Assembly (NCBI GenBank): GCA_943788755.1
Contig: CALSRM010000004.1
Location: 62,001 to 126,000 of the forward strand
Direction: 5' to 3'
Source: an uncultured Flavobacteriales bacterium
GTDB lineage: Bacteria; Bacteroidota; Bacteroidia; Flavobacteriales_D; Parvicellaceae
DNA: 64,000 nucleotides
Shown here: piece by piece, positions 1 to 8,972 of the stretch
Layout: each line of letters opens with the position of its first letter
Position numbering within the stretch: position 1 is the first letter of the stretch
Notes under the pieces: model-generated
What the model saw: the letters and a program-made list of their open reading frames with translations, nothing else
Databases searched by the model: none
Told to the model about the DNA's origin: nothing
Program-made: the position numbers and the translations under genes

Positions 1-88
1 CTAGTAAGTAGTAAAAAGAATAATAATGTGTTTTTAAGCATAGGTTAACCTTTTATATTGGCTAAGTTAACAAATAATATTAAAAATT

Positions 89-107
89 TGTGTGTGTGTG
101 TGTGTGT
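89..107. repeat. TG dinucleotide microsatellite
   Basis: Nine TG units and a final T run without interruption in the non-coding stretch beyond the 3' end of holA. Dinucleotide runs of this length are uncommon in bacteria and can slip in replication or be miscounted in assembly. No gene reads through it, so a change in length would not shift a frame here. Confidence 0.9.
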
Positions 108-129
108 AAAAGAAAGAAAATATATACAC

Positions 130-1135
130 CTAGTGCAATATTTTAAACACCAACTCTTTCAATAGTTCTCCATCCGAGATGGAAACATTCCCAACCCCTT
201 TGGAGCGAAGGTCATAATCTTTTAGGTATCCAAATATTCTGGCCAACTTTGCTTTGGTATAGTTTTGAGCTGCTACCCGGTAATCTTTTAAAAAATATGG
301 ATGAACTCCTAATATAACAGCTAGTTCTTTTTCGGATGATTTAGGTGCATAGAAATGATACTTCATTAACTTGGTAAAATAATTATACAAGCGTTCCCAA
401 CGTTGCGGGAAATGGATAATTCTTCGGGTTTTGTGCAAAATGATTTACTATAAAATTCGATTTATAAACGTTTTTTTCTGCCAATGCATTGCTTAATTCA
501 AACATGTTAAAATCCTTTGAAATACCCACATTTTTCTGAATTACATCTTCATCGATAACCGTTTCGCCCTCGAGTATAACTTTTAATTTTTCAATTGTAT
601 TAGCAATCTTACTTAAATCATTTCCTAAATACTCTCCCATTAAATGAGAAGCTTTTGGCTTTATTTGCAGCCCTTGGCTTTTGCAAAAACCAACTATCCA
701 ATCTGCTAATTTGTAATCTTTTATTTTTTCAGCCGTGTAGAATACGGTATTCTTAGCAAGTAGCTTTCCGATTTTTTTTCGTTTATCAATGGTTTTATAC
801 TTGTAATTAAAAACAAGAATAGTAGAAGCTAACGGATTGGTAACATAAGCCTCCAGTTGATCGATTGTTCTCGATAAATGTTGCGCCTCTTTTACAATTA
901 CTACCTGGTATTGAGACATCATCGGATACCGCTTCGCTGCACTAATTATATCTTGGATAGAAACATCCTTACCATAAAGAATTGTTTGGTTAAAATCTCT
1001 TTCAGAAGCTTCCAAAACATTTTCAGCGATGAAGTCAGATATCTTGTCTAAAAAGTATCCTTCATCCCCTTGTAAAAAGTAAACAGGTTTGTAAACCCCA
1101 CTCTTCAATTCCTTTATGATTTCTTCGTATTTCAT
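130..1135 (-). CDS. holA: DNA polymerase III subunit delta (frame break near 388)
   Basis: The delta subunit of the clamp loader opens the sliding clamp during chromosome replication in the cytoplasm. The N-terminal part (IIKELKSGVYKPVYFLQGDE, then the MSQYQVVIVKEAQHL strand) and the C-terminal helical part (KLARIFGYLKDYDLRSKG) are both typical of the family. They lie in two frames. The first ends in ..PATLGTLV and the second supplies LYNYFTKLMKYHF, and removing one base near 388 joins them into a protein of about 334 residues, the usual length. The gene follows amn by 3 bases on the same strand, so the two are probably co-transcribed. The gene is essential, so the break is probably a sequence error. 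The family assignment is strong. Confidence 0.85.
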
Positions 1136-1138
1136 TGC

Positions 1139-1911
1139 TTAATCGAATCGCATGTGACGCACAGATTTTCCATCATTGATTAACTCGTTCAGCGAGTCTA
1201 TTCCTATCTGAATGTGTTTGTTTACAAAATCTCCTGTAATTTTTTTATCACTTTCATCTGTTTTAACTCCTTCGGGAACCATTGGTTGATCAGACACCAA
1301 TAGCAAAGCACCTGTAGGAATAGCGTTCGAAAAACCACCTGTAAAAATGGCTGAAGTTTCCATATCAATTGCCATAACACGGATTTTTCTTAAATAACTT
1401 TTAAACTCCTCATCGTGTTCCCAAACTCTGCGGCTTGTTGTATAAACTGTACCTGTCCAATAATCCAAATCCATTTCTCTTACGGAGTGTGAAACCGCTC
1501 TTTGTAAATTAAATGCAGGCAGTGCAGGTACTTCTGGAGGAAAATAATTATCAGAAGCCCCTTCTCCTTTTATGGCTGCAATTGGCAACACCATATCGCC
1601 AATTTTATTTTTCTTTTTAAGACCTCCACATTTCCCTAAAAACAAACTGCCTTTGGCGAAATTGCAGACAACAAATCCATAATAGTTGCTGCATTGGCAG
1701 CCCCCATTCCAAAATTGATAATCGTAATTTTATTCGCTGTTGCACTCGGCATAGCTTTACCGGCACCATCTACCTTTACACCATTTAATTCCGCAAAAAT
1801 ATCTACGTAATTATTAAAGTTCGTTAGTAAAATATACTTCCCAAAATCTTCCAACTTCACTCCAGTATAACGCGGCAACCAATTCTCTACTATCTCTTTT
1901 TTCGTTTTCAT
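1139..1911 (-). CDS. amn: AMP nucleosidase (frame break near 1645)
   Basis: The enzyme hydrolyses AMP to adenine and ribose 5-phosphate in purine salvage. The protein shows the nucleoside-phosphorylase-like fold of the short Bacteroidota form: INFGMGAANAATIMDLL near residue 70, the conserved FLGKCGGLKKKNKIGD, and the late MAIDMETSAIF motif that contacts the nucleoside. The N-terminal frame ends at SPKAVCF, where the family reads SPKAVLFLGKCGG, so one T is missing from a run of T. With it restored the product is about 257 residues. It starts the amn-holA minus-strand pair and has a TACCTTTCG -7 element just upstream. The break is probably a sequence error. Confidence 0.87.
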
Positions 1912-1931
1912 CTATTTGCTTCTATATTGTG

Positions 1932-1940
1932 CGAAAGGTA
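1932..1940 (-). promoter_or_regulatory. Promoter -7 element for amn-holA
   Basis: Read on the minus strand this is TACCTTTCG, close to the Bacteroidota -7 consensus TAnnTTTG, about 20 bases before the amn start. I do not see a clear -33 TTTG at the right distance. Confidence 0.5.
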
Positions 1941-1984
1941 CGAACTCCTTTTGAATGGAGAAACTCCTATTTCAAAAATTCAAA

Positions 1985-1992
1985 TAACTTTG
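1985..1992 (+). promoter_or_regulatory. Promoter -7 element TAACTTTG
   Basis: An exact match to TAnnTTTG that ends only 7 bases before the ATG at 2000. Transcription would start at or next to the start codon, so the mRNA would be almost leaderless. Confidence 0.6.
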
Positions 1993-1999
1993 TAGTTAG

Positions 2000-2452
2000 A
2001 TGCAAGAACTGAATTTACCTTCCTATCCATTTAAAGTAAAAAGAGATGCTGATGTTTTGCAAATATTTGACATAATTAGAAAAAAATGGGTAGTGCTGCA
2101 ACCTGAAGAATGGGTAAGGCAGCATGTTGTTTGGTATCTAATTGAAGAAAAAGGCTATCCTGCCTCTCTAATAGCTGTCGAAAAGAGTTTGCTTGTCAAT
2201 AAACTTCAAAAACGTTTCGACATTGTTCTCCACAACAACCTTGGAAAGCCTTTAATAATAGTAGAGTGCAAGGCTCCGGAAATAAAAATAGGTGAAGACG
2301 CTTTGCATCAAGCATTGCGTTACAATTCTATTATTCAAGCACCATATATTTTGCTAACAAACGGGTTAGACATCTATTGCGGGAAAATAAATTTTACAGA
2401 CGCATCTTTTTCTTATTTAAAAGACATCCCTTTTTACCAAGAAATTAAGTAA
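2000..2452 (+). CDS. Stand-alone HsdR N-terminal domain protein
   Basis: This 150-residue protein corresponds to the N-terminal nuclease-fold domain of type I restriction R subunits (HSDR_N_2). The PD-(D/E)XK-like core is visible as KRFDIVLHNNLGKPLIIVECKAP at about residues 73-95, followed by the helix EDALHQALRYNS that completes the fold. There is no helicase domain and no HsdM or HsdS gene nearby, so it is not a restriction system by itself. Similar short proteins are found next to holA and amn in many Flavobacteria, which suggests a housekeeping DNA role. The substrate is unknown. It is transcribed away from amn and ends 10 bases before the protease gene. Confidence 0.75.
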   Translation: MQELNLPSYPFKVKRDADVLQIFDIIRKKWVVLQPEEWVRQHVVWYLIEEKGYPASLIAVEKSLLVNKLQKRFDIVLHNNLGKPLIIVECKAPEIKIGEDALHQALRYNSIIQAPYILLTNGLDIYCGKINFTDASFSYLKDIPFYQEIK

Positions 2453-2457
2453 CTTTG
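2450..2457 (+). promoter_or_regulatory. Promoter -7 element TAACTTTG
   Basis: An exact TAnnTTTG match overlaps the stop codon of the upstream gene and ends 5 bases before the protease ATG. It would give the protease its own, nearly leaderless transcript. Confidence 0.55.
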
Positions 2458-2462
2458 AAATT

Positions 2463-5400
2463 ATGATATCAAAAGCTTTATTGTTTATACTAATTCTAGG
2501 ATGTGGGATAACAGGGTTGTCCCAAAAGAAATTTGAAGGAAATTTCTATCTCCAAAAATACTTATTGGAAAATGCAAACTCCTCTGAAAAAGTAGGTTTG
2601 TTTGTAAAAGGGAACCTTTCCGAAATTAAAAACAGTACAAAACAACAAAACGGAATTTACCGTGGCTCAGTAAAAGGGTGGCACTATGTTCGAATCCCAT
2701 CGAATGAATTACAAGAATTTGTTGAAAACAAGAATATTTTAAATGTCAATTTTAGAGCATACCAAGGAACAGCATTGAACGACACGATGCGGGTAAACAA
2801 CCGTATAAATGATATTCATGCGGGTACTGCGCCCTTAAACACCTCTTTGGAGGGTGATGGCGTTATTATTGGATTCATTGATACAGGTATTGACTTTTTA
2901 CATCCAGATTTCATGAATCCTGACAGTAGCACGCGGGTTATGGCTTTATGGGACCAATCACTTGGCGTTAACCAATATACTCCAGCACAATATGGTTATG
3001 GGCAGCATTGGGACAGCACTCAAATAAATCAAGGTTTATCCACTAATCATGATATATATGGACATGGCTCGATGGTAACAGGAGCGGCTTGTGGAAATGC
3101 ATTTGCCAATGGAAAAAACAAAGGCGTTGCTCCCAAAGCAGACATTATAATGGTTGAAACGAATGAAGGAGCAGCTGATTGGCTTGCCACAGTTGTAGAT
3201 GCCGTAGAATATATTTACACAATTGCAGACTCTATTGGTAAGCCATGTGTCATTAACGCAAGTGTTGGTGAATATTATGGATCACATGATGGACTTGACC
3301 CTTATGCGCTTTATATTGATAGTCTTATTAATGCTAAAAAAGGACACTTGTTTGTTGCAGCCGCTGGAAATTCCGGAGCTTTGGGTCCATATCACTTGCA
3401 TACAGAAGTAACCGACACTTCGATGACTTGGTTTAAGCTAAACCCTTCTTCGGCCTTTGGAGTCCCTACTGTATTTTTTGAAGTATGGGCTGACACTGCA
3501 GATTTTAACAATATTAATTTTAGCATTGGTGCTGATAAAGTTTCTCCTACACACAGTTTTAGAGGCAGGGGACAGTTTTTCAATGCTGGTTCGATGCCCC
3601 TCAGCGCTTTGACTTTTGATACCATCAGAAACACGAACACTGATATTTTAGGAACTATTATGTATTGGATGGAGTCTAGAGATGGTCAATACCTCTTGCA
3701 AGCTTATATGCAAGAACCTGATTCAGCTCAATATCATTTCCGTTTTGAGACAGCAGGAACCGGAAGTTTCGATGTTTGGACAACGGCTACATTTGGAACT
3801 TCAGATATGGAAAACAGAGCAGATACGATTGTTGGTTTTACAGAAATCAATAAATATGTATATCCTGATACTTTGCAAACAATATGTAGCTCATTTCAAT
3901 GTTCGCCAAATGTTATTACTGTTGGTAATTACGCTAATGATAGCGGATACGTGAACAAATACAGTGACTGGATACCTAATGGAGAAACAAGAGGGAAATT
4001 AGCAACAAGCTCTAGTAAAGGCCCAACTCGTACCGGCTTAATCAAGCCAGAAATAGCTGCATCTGGAGCGGGCACGAACAGTACTTTTACCTTATTTTGG
4101 ATTGATTACTTTGTCGCCAATGGTTTAGACTCGGATTTAGCTCTTGGTGGAATGCATTACAGAAATGGAGGTACTTCTATGTCTAGTCCTGTGGTTGCAG
4201 GTGTTGCGGCTTTGTTTTTAGAACAATGTCCACAAGGAGGGGCTAGCGATTTTAACACTGCCCTAATAAATGCTGCATATACAGATTCTTTTACTGGAGT
4301 AGTCCCAAACAATGCTTTCGGATATGGGAAATTGGATGGATTTGCCACGTTGATGAATGGGAAAGAAATTGCAACTTTTTCTGGAAACAACTTAATATGT
4401 GAAGGTGATAGCAACCAATTTTCAATTACTTCAACTAATGTTTCTTACCTCTGGGAATCCGGAAGCACAACAGATTCTCAGTATTTTTCTGATAGTGTTG
4501 ACACCTATTTTATCGTTACAAACTTAACAACGGGGTGCGTCAGCGATACAAATCGTATAACAACCTCAGTTGCTGAAAAACCCATTGCAACTTATTCTGG
4601 AAACAGTATAATATGTGAGGGGGATAGCAACCAATTTTCAATTACTTCGACTAATGTTTCTTACCTCTGGGAATCCGGAAACATAACAGATTCTCAGTAT
4701 TTTTCTGATAGCATCGACACCTATTTTATCGTTACAGACTTAACAACGGAATGCGTCAGCGATACAAATCATATAACAACCTCAGTTGCTGAAAAACCCA
4801 TTGCAACTTTTTCTGGAAACAACTTAATATGTGAGGGGGATAGCAACCAATTTTCAATTACTTCGACTAATGTTTCTTACCTCTGGGAATCCGGAAACAT
4901 AACAGATTCTCAGTATTTTTCTGATAGTGTTAACACCTATTTTATCGTCACAGACTTAACAACGGAATGCGTCAGCGATACAAATCATATAACAACGTCA
5001 ATTGCTGAAAAACCCATTGCAACTTATTCTGGAAACAGTATAATATGTGAGGGGGATAGTACTCAACTTTCAATTACTTCAACTAATGTTTCTTACCTCT
5101 GGAAATCCGGAAACATAACAGATTCTCAGTATTTTTCTGATAGCATCGACACCTATTTTATCGTTACAGACTTAACAACGGAATGCGTCAGCGATACAAA
5201 TCATATAACAACCTCAGTTGCTGCAAAACCCACTTTGGAATGCTTAACAAACACCTATGATTTCTGCGAGAGCGACTCCGTTACGATTACAGAAAGTGGG
5301 GTTTTTAATTCTGTATTGTGGAATGATGGTTCAACAATTAATCCAAGGGTATTTTCGCAGGCTTATGATGGTTATATTCTAGGATTAGACAATAATTCTT

Positions 5401-5897
5401 GCAAAAGTGACACTTGCTTTATCACAATTACGGAACAGCCAAACCCAGCACAAGCAATAATTACAAATAACAATACTGTTTTATCCACATCTGGTGGGTA
5501 TGAAAGCTACCAATGGTTTCTAGATGGCGAAATAATCATCGGCGCCAATGATAGTGTATACGCAGCACTGCAGAATGGAGATTATCAGGTAGAAGTGTTT
5601 AATTCATTTGGATGCAGTACATTTTCAAGTATCACAACAATTTTAAATGTTGGCATAAATGAACATACAATAAACGGAATAATTTACCCCAACCCGAATA
5701 ACGGAACCTTCACTATTGAAACTAATCAAAACAACGTTACCCTAAGTTTGTATAGTAGTTTGGGTAAACTAATTTCAACTACATATTCCGCTAATTCAAA
5801 AATACATACGTATCAAAATTTAGCTACAGGAACCTACTTTTTGTTGCTTTCTGACGATTTACAAGTGGTTTACAAGAAAATAGTTGTGCTTAAATAG
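2463..5897 (+). CDS. Secreted subtilisin-like serine protease with T9SS sorting domain
   Basis: A large extracellular S8-family protease of 1144 residues. A signal peptide covers about residues 1-20. The catalytic triad is visible: Asp140 in IGFIDTGIDFLHPDF, His201 in DIYGHGSMVTG and Ser572 in NGGTSMSSPVVAG, with an insert of about 300 residues holding the oxyanion-side motif VAAAGNSG. Residues 636-923 are four near-identical 72-residue repeats, each with paired Cys, resembling PKD/Ig-like adhesive modules, followed by a related fifth, diverged module. The C-terminus (IIYPNPNNGTFTIE..YFLLLSDDLQVVYKKIVVLK) is a type A T9SS sorting domain, so export should use the PorV/PorU machinery encoded 9 kb downstream. 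The true substrate is unknown. Confidence 0.9.
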   Translation: MISKALLFILILGCGITGLSQKKFEGNFYLQKYLLENANSSEKVGLFVKGNLSEIKNSTKQQNGIYRGSVKGWHYVRIPSNELQEFVENKNILNVNFRAYQGTALNDTMRVNNRINDIHAGTAPLNTSLEGDGVIIGFIDTGIDFLHPDFMNPDSSTRVMALWDQSLGVNQYTPAQYGYGQHWDSTQINQGLSTNHDIYGHGSMVTGAACGNAFANGKNKGVAPKADIIMVETNEGAADWLATVVDAVEYIYTIADSIGKPCVINASVGEYYGSHDGLDPYALYIDSLINAKKGHLFVAAAGNSGALGPYHLHTEVTDTSMTWFKLNPSSAFGVPTVFFEVWADTADFNNINFSIGADKVSPTHSFRGRGQFFNAGSMPLSALTFDTIRNTNTDILGTIMYWMESRDGQYLLQAYMQEPDSAQYHFRFETAGTGSFDVWTTATFGTSDMENRADTIVGFTEINKYVYPDTLQTICSSFQCSPNVITVGNYANDSGYVNKYSDWIPNGETRGKLATSSSKGPTRTGLIKPEIAASGAGTNSTFTLFWIDYFVANGLDSDLALGGMHYRNGGTSMSSPVVAGVAALFLEQCPQGGASDFNTALINAAYTDSFTGVVPNNAFGYGKLDGFATLMNGKEIATFSGNNLICEGDSNQFSITSTNVSYLWESGSTTDSQYFSDSVDTYFIVTNLTTGCVSDTNRITTSVAEKPIATYSGNSIICEGDSNQFSITSTNVSYLWESGNITDSQYFSDSIDTYFIVTDLTTECVSDTNHITTSVAEKPIATFSGNNLICEGDSNQFSITSTNVSYLWESGNITDSQYFSDSVNTYFIVTDLTTECVSDTNHITTSIAEKPIATYSGNSIICEGDSTQLSITSTNVSYLWKSGNITDSQYFSDSIDTYFIVTDLTTECVSDTNHITTSVAAKPTLECLTNTYDFCESDSVTITESGVFNSVLWNDGSTINPRVFSQAYDGYILGLDNNSCKSDTCFITITEQPNPAQAIITNNNTVLSTSGGYESYQWFLDGEIIIGANDSVYAALQNGDYQVEVFNSFGCSTFSSITTILNVGINEHTINGIIYPNPNNGTFTIETNQNNVTLSLYSSLGKLISTTYSANSKIHTYQNLATGTYFLLLSDDLQVVYKKIVVLK
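4368..5231 (+). repeat. Four tandem 216-bp coding repeats
   Basis: Units begin at 4368, 4584, 4800 and 5016, exactly 216 bp (72 codons) apart, with very high DNA identity. Units 1 and 3 share IATFSGNNLI and units 2 and 4 share IATYSGNSII, so the array looks like a duplicated two-unit block. The repeats code for the stalk modules of the subtilase. Confidence 0.95.
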
Positions 5898-5928
5898 GCA
5901 AAAAGTTTTCCTGCCAAATTTATATTTA

Positions 5929-5936
5929 TATTTTTG
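5929..5936 (+). promoter_or_regulatory. Promoter -7 element TATTTTTG
   Basis: A TAnnTTTG match lies 28 bases before the DUF5606 start, in the short gap after the protease gene. No clear -33 element is seen. Confidence 0.45.
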
Positions 5937-5964
5937 TGCGTAAGAAAATTTAATTTTAATACGA

Positions 5965-6480
5965 ATGATGAATTTAAGTGGAATTATTGCTATTTCCGGA
6001 AAAGGTGGCTTGTTTACTGTTGCTGGTCAAAGTAAAAACAATGTTATTGTTGAATCAGTAATTGATGGAAAGAAATTTCCAGCTTTTTCATCCAACAAAA
6101 TTAGTGCATTAGAGGACATTAGCATATATACTTACGAAGGTGATGAGCTTCTAGCTGATATATTTAAAGTTATTTTCGACAAAGAAAAAGGCGGTGAAGC
6201 GCCAAGTCACAAAGACAGTGTTGATGACTTAAAAAAATACTTAAGGGGTATTATTCCTGAATATGATGAAGAAAGAGTCTTTACTTCTGACATTAAAAAA
6301 TTATTTCAATGGTACAATCTATTACATAGTGCCAAAAAACTGGAATTAAAAGAAGCTAAGGAAGATAAAAAGGAAGTTGAGGAAAAAGAAGCGGCTCCGA
6401 AAAAAGAAACCGCTGAGAAAAAAGCTCCTGCTAAGAAAAAGCCTGCAGCGAAAAAAGAGCCATCTAAGAAGAAGAAGTAA
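5965..6480 (+). CDS. DUF5606 family protein with lysine-rich tail
   Basis: This 171-residue protein matches the Bacteroidota family DUF5606, whose function is unknown. The first 130 residues form the conserved domain, starting LSGIIAISGKGGLFTVAGQSKNNVIVESV. From about residue 128 the chain is almost only Lys, Glu, Ala and Pro, ending in a strongly basic KKKPAAKKEPSKKKK tail, which looks unfolded and could bind nucleic acid or ribosomes. That role is only an inference. The gene opens with two adjacent ATG codons, and either could be used. A hairpin terminator follows at once, so it appears to be a single-gene transcript. Confidence 0.8.
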   Translation: MMNLSGIIAISGKGGLFTVAGQSKNNVIVESVIDGKKFPAFSSNKISALEDISIYTYEGDELLADIFKVIFDKEKGGEAPSHKDSVDDLKKYLRGIIPEYDEERVFTSDIKKLFQWYNLLHSAKKLELKEAKEDKKEVEEKEAAPKKETAEKKAPAKKKPAAKKEPSKKKK

Positions 6481-6494
6481 CACTTTACAAAGCA

Positions 6495-6527
6495 TAAAAA
6501 AAGCCACTAATATTGGTAGCTTTTTTA
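6495..6527 (+). terminator. Hairpin terminator after the DUF5606 gene
   Basis: AAAAAAGC and GCTTTTTT arms enclose a smaller ACT/GGT stem, and the T run completes an intrinsic terminator. The A run on the other side means it could also stop pdhC transcription from the opposite strand. Confidence 0.7.
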
Positions 6528-6542
6528 TTACTCTCTTTTGTT

Positions 6543-7811
6543 CTATATACTCTGCTTACCTAATAGCAATACAGGGTTTTCCATATAGTTTTTAAAGTCT
6601 TTTAAGAACGCCGAACCAACAGCTCCATCCACCACACGGTGATCACAACTTAAAGTCACTTTCATTATATTACCCGGAACGATTTCTCCATTCTTAACAA
6701 CTGGAACGGCATTTATACCTCCAATAGCCAAAATACATGCATCAGGCGGATTCACAATAGCTGTAAAGCTTTCTATTCCCATCATTCCTAAATTGGAAAT
6801 CGTAAAGGTATTTCCTTCCCATTCCTCAGGTTGTAATTTTTTATCTTTTGCTTTTTGAGCCAACTCTTTTACTTCCGCTCCAATTTGCGTTAATGATTTA
6901 CCATCAGCAAAACGTACAACAGGAACTAACAAACCGTCAGGAACAGCAACTGCTACTCCGATATGAATATGATCGTTTCTTCGAATAAAATCGCCATACC
7001 AAGCAGAATTCACAGCTGGATTATCTTTCAATGCTGTAGCACAAGCTTTTACCACCATATCATTAAATGACACTTTTTGTGGAGCTATCATTTTATTAAT
7101 AGAAATCCTTGCAGCCATTGCATTATCCATATCAATAGATACATTCAAATAAAAATGAGGAGCTGTAAACTTACTTTCGGCTAAACGTGCAGCGATTACT
7201 TTTCTCATTTGAGAAACAGTCTCATCCGTAAAGCTTTCTGTTCCAACAAATGAAGTTCCACCACCTTGATAATTGTCAATGTCTCTTTTTACAATTCTAC
7301 CACCCTCACCAGTTCCTTGAATAAAAGAATAATTAATTCCTCTTTCTTGTGCTAATCTTTTCGCTAATGGAGATATTTTAACTTTCCCATCGCTAATAGC
7401 ACTCGCTGGCGGATATTTTGCAGGGGCACTAGCTGCAGCTTGAACTGGAGCTTTTACTGTTACTTCTTTCTTTACAGGTGGGGGACTTGGAGCTGCTGTT
7501 TCCTTTACTGGATCTTCTTTAACCTCTGGAGCCGCCTCGGCTTCTGCTTTTAATATTGCTTTGATGTCTTCTCCTTTCTTACCCAATATTGCAAGTATTG
7601 AATCTATTGGAGCCGCTTTACCTATTTCAACTCCAATGTGCAACAAAACACCTTCTTGAAACGCTTCAAACTCCATGGTCGCTTTATCTGTTTCGATTTC
7701 AGCTAACAAATCACCCGTTTCAACATTGTCTCCTACTTTTTTATGCCATTCAGCAACAACCCCTTCAACCATGGTGTCACTTAATTTGGGCATTCTTACT
7801 ATTTCCGCCAT
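6543..7811 (-). CDS. pdhC: Pyruvate dehydrogenase E2, dihydrolipoamide acetyltransferase
   Basis: The E2 core of the pyruvate dehydrogenase complex moves the acetyl group from E1 to CoA through a lipoyl arm. Of the 422 residues, 1-75 form a single lipoyl domain with Lys43 in ETDKATMEFE. An Ala/Pro linker follows to about 140, then the peripheral subunit-binding domain (ISPLAKRLAQERGINYSFIQGTGEGGRIVKRDI), and then the acyltransferase domain with the catalytic HRVVDG motif at His391. It lies 35 bases after pdhA on the same strand, so both are probably one transcript. The E1 beta gene is not in this window, as is usual for Flavobacteria where pdhB lies elsewhere. Confidence 0.93.
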   Translation of the reverse strand: MAEIVRMPKLSDTMVEGVVAEWHKKVGDNVETGDLLAEIETDKATMEFEAFQEGVLLHIGVEIGKAAPIDSILAILGKKGEDIKAILKAEAEAAPEVKEDPVKETAAPSPPPVKKEVTVKAPVQAAASAPAKYPPASAISDGKVKISPLAKRLAQERGINYSFIQGTGEGGRIVKRDIDNYQGGGTSFVGTESFTDETVSQMRKVIAARLAESKFTAPHFYLNVSIDMDNAMAARISINKMIAPQKVSFNDMVVKACATALKDNPAVNSAWYGDFIRRNDHIHIGVAVAVPDGLLVPVVRFADGKSLTQIGAEVKELAQKAKDKKLQPEEWEGNTFTISNLGMMGIESFTAIVNPPDACILAIGGINAVPVVKNGEIVPGNIMKVTLSCDHRVVDGAVGSAFLKDFKNYMENPVLLLGKQSI

Positions 7812-7846
7812 TTCAAATAATTTGTTTCCTTTTTTACCAGCTAAAT

Positions 7847-8893
7847 TTAATCTTTGTATTCCATTATATAAGGGTAATCTCCTATATATACATCTTCATA
7901 AAGTTCTTTTGCTTCCGGTTCTGGAGAATCTTCAGCAAATTTGACAGACTCATCAATGACGTCTTTAACTTTTTGAATGATTTTTTCAATCTCTTTATCA
8001 GTAGCCAATTTGTTCGTTTTAATCGTACTTAAAACTTTATCAATTGGGTCTTGGTTTTTAAAATCTTCAACCTCTTGTTTGGTCCTGTATTTCTGTGGAT
8101 CAGACATTGAATGACCTTTGTATCTGTAGGTTCTAATATCCAGCAAAACCGGTCCATTACCTGAACGAACATGAACACATGCATCTTCAATCGCTTCATG
8201 CACTGCTTCTATAGTCATTCCATCAACAACAAAAGAAGGCATTTGATACGAATCACCCATTGTAGACATATCCATAACATTGGTTGTTCTTTCTACAGAA
8301 GTTCCCATTGCGTAGTTATTATTTTCAATAATAAAAACAACTGGTAATTTCCAGGTCATCGCCATATTAAATGTTTCGTGCAAGGCTCCTTGACGAGCTG
8401 CTCCATCGCCAAATGAACAAAAGGTAACATTCTTCGTTCCTTTATATTTTTCAGCAAATGCTATACCAGCGCCCATTGGAATTTGTGCACCAACAATACC
8501 ATGCCCACCCATTAAGCCACTTTCTTTGTGAAACATATGCATTGAGCCACCTTTTCCTTTTGAGAGTCCAGTAGATTTCCCATAAAGTTCAGCCATCATA
8601 TATTTTGGATGTACCCCCAAAGCAATTGGATGTGCATGGTCTCTATAAGCGGTAATATGCTTATCGCCTTTTTTAGATCCAGAAGCTGTACCGGTCACTA
8701 ACGCCTCTTGCCCTATATATAAATGACAAAATCCACCAAATTTCTGTTGGATGTATAGGTGCCCTATTCTTTCCTCAATCTTACGCATCAACAACATATC
8801 CTCATACCATTTCAAATATTGCTTTTTGCTATATTTAAGTTTGGCAGTTGAATTTGCTGTTTTTTTGCTCTTTGCTATCGTTTTTGTCGCCAT
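7847..8893 (-). CDS. pdhA: Pyruvate dehydrogenase E1 component subunit alpha
   Basis: The alpha chain of E1 decarboxylates pyruvate with thiamine diphosphate. The 348 residues show the TPP and magnesium motif FGDGAARQGALHETFNMA..ENNNYAMGTS in the middle of the chain, and the phosphorylation-loop region RYKGHSMSDPQKYRTKQEV typical of alpha subunits. A Lys/Ala/Thr-rich N-terminal leader of about 20 residues precedes the domain. The gene is first in the pdhA-pdhC unit, and a TATATTTG -7 element lies 20 bases upstream of the ATG. Its beta partner must come from another locus. Confidence 0.93.
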   Translation of the reverse strand: MATKTIAKSKKTANSTAKLKYSKKQYLKWYEDMLLMRKIEERIGHLYIQQKFGGFCHLYIGQEALVTGTASGSKKGDKHITAYRDHAHPIALGVHPKYMMAELYGKSTGLSKGKGGSMHMFHKESGLMGGHGIVGAQIPMGAGIAFAEKYKGTKNVTFCSFGDGAARQGALHETFNMAMTWKLPVVFIIENNNYAMGTSVERTTNVMDMSTMGDSYQMPSFVVDGMTIEAVHEAIEDACVHVRSGNGPVLLDIRTYRYKGHSMSDPQKYRTKQEVEDFKNQDPIDKVLSTIKTNKLATDKEIEKIIQKVKDVIDESVKFAEDSPEPEAKELYEDVYIGDYPYIMEYKD

Positions 8894-8912
8894 CGGTTTT
8901 AATATTGGTGCA

Positions 8913-8920
8913 CAAATATA
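8913..8920 (-). promoter_or_regulatory. Promoter -7 element TATATTTG for pdhA-pdhC
   Basis: Read on the minus strand this exactly matches TAnnTTTG, and its distance from the pdhA ATG gives a 5' leader of about 13 bases. Confidence 0.6.
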
Positions 8921-8972
8921 AATTAAATTCTAATCGGTTTTGAAGTATTACCTACTACTATTTAGAAACATA

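Noticed and set aside
7589..8032. Plus-strand frame across the pdhC/pdhA junction
   Set aside because: Phe/Leu-rich antisense chain, opposite to two clear genes.
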